Below are positions 19,733 through 31,159 of a stretch of 64,000 bases of DNA, one piece after another (position 1 is the first letter of the stretch; every line of letters starts with the position of its first letter). The notes under the pieces are model-generated. The model was given only the letters and a program-made list of their open reading frames with translations. It did no database searches and was not told the DNA's origin. The translations under genes were made by a program, and so were the position numbers. Source of the stretch: Pararobbsia silviterrae (GTDB taxonomy: Bacteria > Pseudomonadota > Gammaproteobacteria > Burkholderiales > Burkholderiaceae); assembly GCF_003628125.1 (NCBI RefSeq), contig NZ_RBZU01000002.1:186001-250000 (forward strand), written 5' to 3'.

Positions 19733-19955
19733 TCGTGGGCGTGCCCTCATCGGGCGTTGGTCCGCCAGGCCGCGCGATGCGCGTCGACCTATCGACGCAT
19801 CGGCGCGCGGCGGCGCGAACGAACGGCGATGTCGGCCAAGGAGACAATGACGGTCAGCCAAGCGGCCGTCATCGAGATGCGCCGCCGGGCCCCGCGCCCG
19901 CGGCGGGCCGTGCCGCCCGAAGGCGCACGACGCTTAATTCAAATAGGGGCAGTGG

Positions 19956-21938
<1,983 letters not shown>

Positions 21939-22055
21939 AGCGCCGCACGCGCACGCGGCACGTTCGGGACGGTGGGCGCGATGTCTGCGCGAGCCCGCCG
22001 TCTCGTGCGTCCAAGGCGCCGCGGCACGTCGACTCCACACGAACGGACATCGCTC

Positions 22056-22469
22056 ATGCCGGCTTTCGATGACGAGGCGCGCAACGCGGCGGACCGCGCA
22101 AGCGACATCGAGACCGGCATCGTCGCGGACGTCGCGATCGCCGCCGCGCGCCGCGCGTACTGGCGCTTCAATGTCCGTTTGATCGCCGTGTTGCTCGGCA
22201 TCGGCACGCTCGTGTCGTTCGGCGTTCCGCTGATCGCCGAACGCATCGAGCCGATCCGGTTCGCCGGATGGCCATTGCCGTTCTATGTCGGCGCGCAAGG
22301 CGCGACGATCGCGTATCTCGCACTCGTCGGCACGTATATCGGCGCCATGACGTTCGCGGACCGGCGTCTGCGTACCGCCATCGCCAACGCGCGCGCCGAT
22401 GGACGGACCCACGTCGGCCCCCACGCACGCATCGACGCCCGCGCGAACGCGCAGACGCCGCCGCGTTGA
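22056..22469 (+). CDS. DUF4212 small symporter subunit
   Basis: Small membrane protein of 137 residues with two hydrophobic segments (LIAVLLGIGTLVSFGVPLI and FYVGAQGATIAYLALVGTYIGAM), matching DUF4212, the putative small subunit of the sodium:solute symporter that follows. The C-terminal 30 residues are a hydrophilic extension rich in Arg, Ala and His, beyond the usual family length. The start at 22056 has only a weak ribosome site. Position between acs and the large symporter gene supports the assignment. Confidence 0.85.
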   Translation: MPAFDDEARNAADRASDIETGIVADVAIAAARRAYWRFNVRLIAVLLGIGTLVSFGVPLIAERIEPIRFAGWPLPFYVGAQGATIAYLALVGTYIGAMTFADRRLRTAIANARADGRTHVGPHARIDARANAQTPPR

Positions 22470-22538
22470 TCGTGCGGCGTCAAGCGAGTCGCAGCGATCG
22501 CATCGTGCCGATCGGCCTCGCAGATCGAGACAAGAACA

Positions 22539-24557
22539 ATGAACGAGACGCAACGGCTCCTCCGAAACTATGCGATGTTCGCGCTCGGGTTTCTCGCATT
22601 CATCGCGATCCTCGCGCGGATCGAACGCGCGAACGGACCCGGCGTCTGGATCGGATATGTATTCCTGTTCATTACGATTGCCGTCTACGCGCTGATCGGC
22701 GTGTTTTCGCGCACGTCGGATCTCGTCGAGTACTACGTCGCGGGCCGGCGCGTGCCGTCGGCGCTCAACGGCATGGCGACCGCGGCCGACTGGCTCTCGG
22801 CGGCGTCGTTCATCGGCCTCGCGGGTTCGCTCTACGCAACGGGCTATAGCGCGCTCGCTTATGTGATGGGATGGACCGGCGGCTATTGTCTTGTCGCGCT
22901 GCTGCTCGCGCCGTACGTGCGCAAGATGGCGCGCTATACGCTGCCCGATTTTCTCGCGACACGCTATTCGAGCAACGTCGTGCGCGGCATCGCGGTCTTC
23001 GCGGCGATCCTCTGCTCGTTCGTCTATCTCGTCGCGCAGATCCAGGGCGTGGGGCTCATCGCGACGCGCTTCATCGGCGTCGACTTCTCGATCGGCATCT
23101 TTTGCGGTCTCGCGGGCGTGCTCGTCTGCTCGTTTCTCGGCGGGATGCGCGCGGTGACGTGGACGCAGGTCGCGCAATACATCATTCTGATCACGGCCTT
23201 TCTGTTGCCGGTTTCGCTGATCGCGCATCGCGACGGTCTCGGCTATGTGCCGCAGGTGAACTACGGACGGCTCATGCAGCGCATCGACGCGCTCGAGCAA
23301 CGGCTGCGCGACGACGGCACCGAGCGCGCCGTGCGCGCGTATTACCTGCGCCGCGCGCAGGCCGTCGACGAACGCATTGCCGAACTGCCCGGTTCGTATG
23401 TTCGCGAGCGCGATGCGTTGAGTGCGCACATCGCCGAATTACGCCGCGAAAACGGGCCCTTGCGCGAGATCGACGCCTTGCGTGCGGCGCTCGCGACGTA
23501 TCCGCGCGATCCGGCCGATGCCGCGAACCGGTGGAGCGCCGAGCGCGACGAACTGCTGGCGCGCGCCGCGCCGCCCGTGCCGATGAGCACGCCGTTTCCA
23601 TCGCGCGATGCCACGGAGCAACGCGCGAACAAACTCAATTTCGTCGCGTTGCTGTTGTGTCTGACGATCGGCACGGCGAGCCTGCCGCATATTCTGACGC
23701 GCTACAACACGACGACGTCGGTGCCGTCCGCGCGTCGCTCGGTCGGGTGGACGCTGTTCTTCGTCGCGCTGTTCTATCTGACCGTGCCCGTGCTGGCGGT
23801 GCTCATCAAGTACGACGTGCTGACTTCGCTCGTCGGACGCCCGTTCAGCGATCTGCCGCAATGGGTCGTGCAATGGAGCCGTATCGAGCCGTCGTTGCTG
23901 ACCGTGCACGACGTGCTCGGCGACGGCATCGTGCATTGGGGCGAATTGTCGATGCAGCCCGACATGATCGTGCTCGCCGCGCCTGAAATCGCGGGCTTGC
24001 CGTATGTCTATTCGGGACTCATCGCGGCGGGCGCGCTGGCCGCCGCGTTGTCGACGGCCGATGGTTTGCTGCTCACGGTGTCCAACGCGTTATCGCACGA
24101 CGTCTACTACTACATGGTCGATCCGAACGCGAGCAGCCAGAAGCGTGTCGCGACGTCGAAGTTCGTGTTGCTCGGCGTCGCGTTGCTCGCGGCCTATACG
24201 GCCTCGCTCAATATCGGGAACATCCTGTTCCTCGTCGGCGCGGCGTTCTCGCTCGCGGCATCGAGCCTGTTCCCGGCGCTCGTGCTCGGGATCTTCTGGC
24301 GGCGCATGACACGCAAGGGCGCGATCCTCGGCATGCTCGCGGGACTCGGCGTCTGCGTCTACTACATCGTCTCGACGTATCCGTTCCTGACGCGCGTGAC
24401 CGGCTTCGCGGGTCCGCGCTGGTTCGGCATCGAGCCGATCGCATCGGGCGCGTTCGGTATCCCGGCGGGCTTCATGGTGTCGATTGTCACGAGCCTGCTC
24501 GATCGCCGCCCCGATCCGAAAACGCTCGCGCTGGTCGATCACTTGCGGCAGCCGTGA
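22539..24557 (+). CDS. Sodium:solute symporter, VC_2705 subfamily (acetate/organic acid)
   Basis: Inner-membrane cation:solute symporter of 672 residues, related to the acetate permease ActP but of the subfamily that pairs with DUF4212. Core motifs include SDLVEYYVAGRRVPSALNGMATAADWLSAASFIGLAG and the C-terminal DGLLLTVSNALSHDVYYY. Between about residues 245 and 365 lies a long hydrophilic insert with heptad-like charged helices (IDALEQRLRDDG, VDERIAELPGSYVRERDALSAHIAELRREN), a predicted coiled coil. Last plus-strand gene of the acs group, it ends 4 bp from the convergent fnr-type gene. Confidence 0.9.
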   Translation: MNETQRLLRNYAMFALGFLAFIAILARIERANGPGVWIGYVFLFITIAVYALIGVFSRTSDLVEYYVAGRRVPSALNGMATAADWLSAASFIGLAGSLYATGYSALAYVMGWTGGYCLVALLLAPYVRKMARYTLPDFLATRYSSNVVRGIAVFAAILCSFVYLVAQIQGVGLIATRFIGVDFSIGIFCGLAGVLVCSFLGGMRAVTWTQVAQYIILITAFLLPVSLIAHRDGLGYVPQVNYGRLMQRIDALEQRLRDDGTERAVRAYYLRRAQAVDERIAELPGSYVRERDALSAHIAELRRENGPLREIDALRAALATYPRDPADAANRWSAERDELLARAAPPVPMSTPFPSRDATEQRANKLNFVALLLCLTIGTASLPHILTRYNTTTSVPSARRSVGWTLFFVALFYLTVPVLAVLIKYDVLTSLVGRPFSDLPQWVVQWSRIEPSLLTVHDVLGDGIVHWGELSMQPDMIVLAAPEIAGLPYVYSGLIAAGALAAALSTADGLLLTVSNALSHDVYYYMVDPNASSQKRVATSKFVLLGVALLAAYTASLNIGNILFLVGAAFSLAASSLFPALVLGIFWRRMTRKGAILGMLAGLGVCVYYIVSTYPFLTRVTGFAGPRWFGIEPIASGAFGIPAGFMVSIVTSLLDRRPDPKTLALVDHLRQP

Positions 24558-24561
24558 GCGA

Positions 24562-25332
24562 TCAGACGAACATGCTCGCGCTCAATACGGCGGTCGGCGA
24601 AATCGCGCGCGCGGCGGCCGCGTGTGCCGCATTGTCGGGGGCGGCGCCCGCGCCGATGCGTCCGAGCGCATCGCGATCGAGCAGCCGCACGCGCCGATGC
24701 GCGATCGCGACCCATCCTTCGTTCGTGAAGCGCGAGAGCGAACGGCTGACGGTTTCGAGCTGGATGCCGAGATAGCGGCCGATATCGTCGCGCGTCATGC
24801 GCAAATTGAATTCCACACCCGAATACCCGCGTGCCGTGAAGCGTTCGGACAGACTCAGCAGAAACCACGCGACGCGCCCTTCGGCGCTCATCGCGCTCAA
24901 TGTGAAACGCACGGCGTCGTCGCGGCGAATCTCGCGACTCGCGAGACGCAGCAACTGGCGCTCGATCAGGGCCGGCCGAGCATGATCGGCCGACGCGCGT
25001 GCGCCGGGCAACGCGCAGATCTCGGAGTCCTCGAGCGCGGTCGCGGTCGACACATGGTGCGGTTCGTCGATGCTGTCGAGTCCCAGCACGTCGCCCTGCA
25101 TCCGAAAGCCCGTGGTCTGCTCGCGCCCGTCTTCGATGTAGCGATGTGCCTTCAGCGTGCCGGAACGCACGGCGTAAATGCGCGCATGCGCGTCGCCCTG
25201 CCGAAACAAGGGCTGGCCCTTGCGAATCCGGACGCGGCGATCGATCTCGACGTCGAGCGGCCCGATCTCGTCTTGGCCAAGACCCGTCGGAATGCACAGC
25301 GGGGCCAGCGGGCAGCGAGAACAGCGCGGCAT
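24562..25332 (-). CDS. fnr: FNR-type oxygen-responsive transcriptional regulator
   Basis: Crp/Fnr-family regulator of 256 residues. Three N-terminal cysteines, Cys4, Cys7 and Cys13, have exactly the C-x2-C-x5-C spacing of E. coli FNR, and Cys106 (DSEICALPG) sits where the fourth ligand is expected, so a [4Fe-4S] oxygen sensor is likely. The recognition helix QLETVSRSLSRF keeps Glu193, Ser196 and Arg197 that read TTGAT half sites. The start at 25332 has GGAG 7 bases upstream; the frame runs on upstream through the promoter region. An FNR-like site lies upstream and suggests autoregulation. Confidence 0.92.
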   Translation of the reverse strand: MPRCSRCPLAPLCIPTGLGQDEIGPLDVEIDRRVRIRKGQPLFRQGDAHARIYAVRSGTLKAHRYIEDGREQTTGFRMQGDVLGLDSIDEPHHVSTATALEDSEICALPGARASADHARPALIERQLLRLASREIRRDDAVRFTLSAMSAEGRVAWFLLSLSERFTARGYSGVEFNLRMTRDDIGRYLGIQLETVSRSLSRFTNEGWVAIAHRRVRLLDRDALGRIGAGAAPDNAAHAAAARAISPTAVLSASMFV

Positions 25333-25728
25333 CGATTTTCTCCATACTTGAATGCGGTCGGGGCGCGCCGACATCCATGATGCGCGACGCGTTTTGTCTT
25401 GAAAACAATCGTATCGATGATTGTCAAGATCGGCTTCGACCACAAGTCCAGCATAGATGTTCATCAAATTAATCGACTTGCGATTCGTCAAGACAAAAAT
25501 CGATCGAATCCAATCATTTCGGTATCCGATTGAATCCGGACGCCGATATGAAATCGAGATGATCGAACTCTGACGGTCGTCAAACTTTCGGGTTTGAGGT
25601 CATCGCATCATCGCCACCTTGCACGGGCGCATGCGGAAAGGGATTCGCGCGCCGAACGGCCGATTGGGGTCTGTGCAACGACGCGCGTGCATCGCGCGTC
25701 GTGTGGCGAATTCTTGGGTGCAATCTTG
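25333..25728. other. fnr-chemoreceptor divergent region, AT-richer
   Basis: The 396-bp gap is less GC-rich than its surroundings. It contains an FNR-like site (25454-25467) and an imperfect inverted repeat CTTGAAAACAATC / GATTGTCAAG around 25400-25428. It should hold the promoters of both neighbours. Confidence 0.55.
25454..25467 (-). promoter_or_regulatory. FNR-like binding site
   Basis: On the minus strand TTGATGAACATCTA matches 8 of 10 defined positions of TTGAT-N4-ATCAA. It lies about 120 bp before the fnr-type start and about 260 bp before the chemoreceptor start. Confidence 0.5.
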
Positions 25729-27528
25729 ATGAATCAAATTCTTTCGACGGTGAAGGCAAAAATCATCGTCACGGTGTTGATCGGCCTGTTCGGCATGCTG
25801 ATCGTGGGCGGATTCGGCGTGCGAGGCGTCTATCGGCTCAGCGAGACGCTCAGCGGCGTCTTCACCGGGAACGTGACGCCGATCAGTCAACTCAATGACG
25901 TGCGCGCGAGCATGCTGACGGGGCGTCTGGCGATGTGGCGCATGCAAGCGGAGCACAACAACACGTCGTCGCAACAGGTGCGCGATTCGCTCGCGCGGCT
26001 CGACGCGCAGTGGAAGGCGTATTACCCGGCGGGGATCACGAGCGACAAGGAACATGCCGTCGCGGACAAGGTCGACGCGGTGTTGCCGCGGTTTCGCGAA
26101 ACCGTCCTGCAGGAACTGGTCTTGCTCGACCAGGGAAAGTATGACGAGGCGGGCGCATATCAAACGGGCAATGTCGCACCGATCGGCAAGGATTTGGCGA
26201 CGCAGCTCGACGCCGACGTCATGATCAACGTTATGCAAGCCGATCAAGGTCAAAAGGATGCGGCCGATCAGGTGCAGCGCGATATGAGCTTGCTGTGCTC
26301 GATCATCGCGTTCAGCCTGCTGCTTTCGTTCGGCACGGCGGTCTACATGATCCGCAGCATCTTGCGGCCGCTGCGCTACGCGACCGATATCGCGGGTGAA
26401 ATCGCGCAGGGCCGACTCGATACGGAAGTCGTCATCGACTGTGGCGGCGAGATCGGCGAATTGCTTGAATCGATGAAGCGCATGAGTGCGCAGCTATCGG
26501 GCATCGTCGCGAATATCCGCGACTCGAGTGACTCGATCACCGTGGCGTCGGGGCAGATCACGGCGGGCAATATGGATCTGTCGGCGCGGACCGAGGAACA
26601 GGCCGCGTCGCTCGAACAGACGGCCGCGAGCATGACCGAACTCACCGAGACCGTGCGGCAGAACGCGGAGAACGCGCGTCAGGCCGACATGCTCGCGCGC
26701 AATGCGAGCGATATGACCGAGGCCGGCAATGCCGCGGTCGGCATGATGGTCACGACGGTCAGCGAGATCCGCGCCGATTCCGCAAAGATCGCGGAAATCA
26801 CGGGGATGATCGAGGGGATCGCGTTCCAGACGAATATCCTCGCGCTCAACGCGGCGGTCGAGGCGGCGCGCGCGGGCGAGTCGGGCCGCGGCTTCGCGGT
26901 CGTGGCGGGCGAGGTCCGCACGCTTGCGCAGCGCGCGTCCGGCGCGGCCAAGGAGATCAAGGAGCTGATCGAGGCATCGAGCACGAAGGTCCAGCTCGGC
27001 GCGCGGCAGGCCACCGACGTTGGCGAGACGATGGACAAGGTGATCGCCGCGATCGGCCGTGTATCGGACATCGTCTCGGAGATCTCCGCGGCGTCGGACG
27101 AACAGAGCAAGGGCATCGACCAGGTACATCAGGCGGTCAGCCAGATCGACGAAGTCACGCAGCAGAACGCGGCGCTTGTCGAACAGGTCGCCGCGGCGTC
27201 GCAGTCGCTCGAAGAACAGGCGTCAAAGATGAAGTCCGACATGACGTTCTTCCGTATCGGCGGCCGGACGTCGTTGTCGCCGATGGCGCTGCCGAAGCGG
27301 TTCGGGTCGGCCGCGCGGCCCGCGAAGGCGCACGTGAAGGCCAAGCCTCTTGCGCTGGGCGCGGGCGCGGCGCGGGCGGCAAGCGCACCGCGGCCCGATC
27401 CGCGTCCGGACCCGCGACCCGATCCGCGTCCGGACCCGCGACCCGATCCGCGTCCCGACCCGCGTCCCGACACGGCGCTCGCCGCGGGCGGTAAGGATGC
27501 CGACGCCGAGCAGTGGGCCACGTTCTGA
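25729..27528 (+). CDS. Methyl-accepting chemotaxis protein with Tar-like sensor
   Basis: Transmembrane chemoreceptor of 599 residues. Order: first membrane helix ([22 protein letters not shown], 9-30), a four-helix-bundle periplasmic sensor (about 35-190), second helix ([21 protein letters not shown]), a HAMP domain, methylation helices ([19 protein letters not shown]) and the signalling hairpin ([37 protein letters not shown]-type). The tail carries five to six Pro-Asp-Pro-Arg units and ends in EQWATF, matching the xWxxF tether for CheR/CheB. Ligand unknown. The start is the ATG opening [12 protein letters not shown]; upstream frame is not family-like. Confidence 0.95.
   Translation: [599 protein letters not shown]
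27393..27470. repeat. 24-bp-period repeat coding PDPR units in the chemoreceptor tail
   Basis: The stretch repeats CCCGATCCGCGTCCGGACCCGCGA-like units with synonymous drift, giving tandem Pro-Asp-Pro-Arg in the tail of the chemoreceptor. Unit length keeps the frame, so copy-number change would lengthen or shorten the flexible tether. Confidence 0.9.
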
Positions 27529-27716
27529 ACGACCGGTTCTGGCGGCCGCGCATGCGTCCGCCTTGGACGGTTCGCCGATACGGAGCGCGTCGTGACGGAC
27601 CGCGATCGCGTGTGCATCGCGCTTGACGGACGTCGCGTCGGGTCGATGGCGAGCCGAATCGTCGGCCCGCGCGCGACGCGCCGATGCCGCCCCCTCTCCG
27701 CGTAGCGCAGACCCTT

Positions 27717-27953
27717 ATGGCTATCTACTTTGTCTCGGACCGGTCGGCGATCGAGAAGCTTCACTCGATGGTCCGCACGGGGTCGGGCGGCGCGAACGAG
27801 CGCGTCGAAATCAACACGCCGACCTATCGGATGGCCGGACATCGCGCGCTTCAGCAACTGATCCGCGATCTGAAGCTGCAGCGGGTCGAGGCGTTCAGTC
27901 TGGCCGAAGCGAATCGTGTGACGCAGTACGTGGTCAACTACTACGCGAGCTGA
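27717..27953 (+). CDS. Small hypothetical protein
   Basis: I do not recognise this 78-residue protein. It begins MAIYFVSDRSAIEKLHSM and looks cytoplasmic, with a mixed alpha/beta pattern, no membrane segment and no cysteines. Codon use is that of a real high-GC gene (G or C at most third positions). The ribosome site is weak. It follows the chemoreceptor after 188 bp on the same strand; whether it has a chemotaxis role is unknown. Confidence 0.6.
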   Translation: MAIYFVSDRSAIEKLHSMVRTGSGGANERVEINTPTYRMAGHRALQQLIRDLKLQRVEAFSLAEANRVTQYVVNYYAS

Positions 27954-28088
27954 TCGCGCGCCGCATCGCGCGGTCGTATGGGCGACAGATCGAAGTCCAT
28001 GGGCCGGCGACCTCGCCTGGGCGAGCGCGTATCTGCGTACGCGAGCGCGCGTGCGTCGCTCGCGCGGCGTGCGATGGACGAGGGTGCG

Positions 28089-30121
28089 TCACGCGTCATG
28101 CGTGTCGCGCGCGATCATCCGGACGATCAAATACCCGCTGCCGATCAACGATGCGATGACGCCGGCCGGCATATCGCGCGGAAACATGACCCACCGCGCG
28201 AGCCAGTCCGACACGCACAGCATGCAGGCGCCGATCGCGGCGGACGCATACAGCAGCGCGAGCGGCCGCCGCGCGCCGAGCGAGCGCGCGATATGCGGCG
28301 CGATGAGTCCCGCAAACGACAGCGGGCCGACCACGAGGGTCGCGGCCATCGTCATCAGCGCACTCCAGGCGACAAGCACGAGACGGCACGACGCGACGTC
28401 GAGTCCGAGCGAACGCGCGACGGGTGCGCCGAGCGGCGCGATGTCGAGCCAGCGCCGGATCAGCGGCACGCCGGCGAGCGCGACCGCGGCGAACGCGGCG
28501 ACGCACGCCGCCATCCACGGCGTCACGCCGTAGGTCGAACCCACAAGCAGATTCAACAAGACCATGAGGCGCGGATTCCCGCTCGCCATCGCGAGTGTCG
28601 ATACGCCTTGCAACAGCGTCGTGATCGCGAGACCGGCGAGCAGCAGCGCGTCGGGCGATTGCGCGGTCCGCCGTGCGACGACGAGCAGCACGCCGAGCGT
28701 CGCGGCGCATCCGAGCGCGCAGCCTTCGAGCAGCACGCGCGCATCGGGCGCCTGGCTCGCGAACAGCGCGAGCGTCACGCCGAGCGTGCCGCCGGCGCTC
28801 AGGCCGAGCAGATCGGGACTCGCCATCGGATTGGCCGTCATGCGCTGGAGGATCGCGCCGGCAAGCGCGAGCAGCACGCCGACCGACAGCGCGGCGATCG
28901 CATGCGGCATGCGCAGATCGAGCACGGATCCGACATAGGCCGCCGTGTCGACATGCCAGCCGTGCGCGTCGCGACTGACGCCGATCGACAGCGCGAGCGC
29001 GAGCAGCGTGAGACTGACGCAGATCGCGATCGCGCGTGACGGCATGCCCGCATGATCGATCGCGCGCATCGCGGGGCGCGGCGTTGAAGTGGCGGCGGCG
29101 GGGCGTGCGACGTTTCGACGCAGCCGGGGGATCAGGGCGAGCATCAGCGGCGCGCCGACGAATGCCGTGACCGCGCCGGTCGGCACGAGCACGCCGCGCG
29201 TGCCGGACAGGGCTTGCGCGATATCGTCGGCGAGCCAGAGCAAGGCCGCGCCGAGGCACGGCGCCCAGATCATCCGGTCGCGCAGACGGCGCGCGCCCGC
29301 GAGACGCGCGAGCGCGGGCGCGCCGAGCCCGACGAAGCCGACGACACCGACCGCGCTGACGACGAACGCGGTGATCAGCAGCGTGATGCCCAGCGCGAGC
29401 GCGCGCGTCGCACGAAGCGGGACGCCGAGCCCCATCGCGACGTCGTCACCCGCGTCGAGCGCCGAAAGCGGACGCATCAACACGCCGATGCAGGCGAGAC
29501 ACGGCACGAAGCGGATCAGCAGACCGCCCGCCACGTGCCAGTCCTGTTGCGCCATCGCGCCGCCGCACCAGACGTTGAGCAGTTCGAGCTTGTCGTAGTA
29601 GAGGATCGCGAGTGCGAGCGACGTGGCCGAACAGCACAGGTTCACGATCATGCCGCCGAGGATCAGCGACAGCGTCGAGAGTCCGCGCCGCGCGGCGATC
29701 GCGAGCGTGAGCGCCAGCGCGAGGCCGGCGCCCGCGAGGGCCACGAGTTCGCGTCCCGCATCGAGCCACGACGGCGCGAACACCGTCGCCACGGCCACGG
29801 CGAGATAGGCGCCCGGGAACACGCCGAGCGTGGTCGGTTCGGCGAGCGGATTGCGCAGGACGTGCTGCATGACGGCGCCCGCAAGCCCGAGCGCCGCGCC
29901 GCAGAGCAGGCAGACGGCGATGCGCGGGAATGCGCTGTCGTGGAGCAGTAACTGTCGCGCGTCGAGCGGGTCGGGCGCGACGAGCGCGCGTGCCCATTCG
30001 GACAGCGGGGCGAGCGTGTGCAGCCGGTATGCGCAGAGCATCGCGGCGAGCGCGAACAGACCGAGCGCGATGCGCAGCGTCGGACGATCGGTTCCGGTGC
30101 GGGTGGAAAGGGTGAGCATCT

Positions 30122-30125
<4 letters not shown>
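28089..30125 (-). CDS. fhuB: Double-length FecCD-type siderophore permease (FhuB-like), copy A
   Basis: Inner-membrane permease of 678 residues made of two fused FecCD halves, the FhuB layout for ferric hydroxamate uptake. Each half has the conserved loop to the ATPase and the G-rich core: GAALGLAGAVMQHVLRNPLAEPTTLGV in the first and LALAGAILQRMTANPMASPDLLGLSAGG in the second. The start ATG overlaps the binding-protein stop as ATGA. It is the last gene of the receptor, binding protein, permease set. No ATPase gene follows or precedes it in this window, so it must borrow one from elsewhere. Confidence 0.93.

Positions 30126-31152
<1,027 letters not shown>

Positions 31153-31159
<7 letters not shown>

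Larger units (their letters stand above)
19433..19955. other. Long region upstream of acs with a palindrome and a tandem 13-mer
   Basis: 523 bp between the divergent EamA gene and acs. It holds the perfect direct tandem ATATCGGGTCCAC x2 at 19490-19515 and a perfect 16-bp palindrome at 19717-19732. Frames in it are arginine-rich and not supported as genes. Confidence 0.5.

Noticed and set aside
25726-25737. TTGATGAATCAA palindrome at the chemoreceptor start as an FNR site
   Set aside because: Half sites are two, not four, bases apart and the word covers the start codon, so it does not fit FNR.
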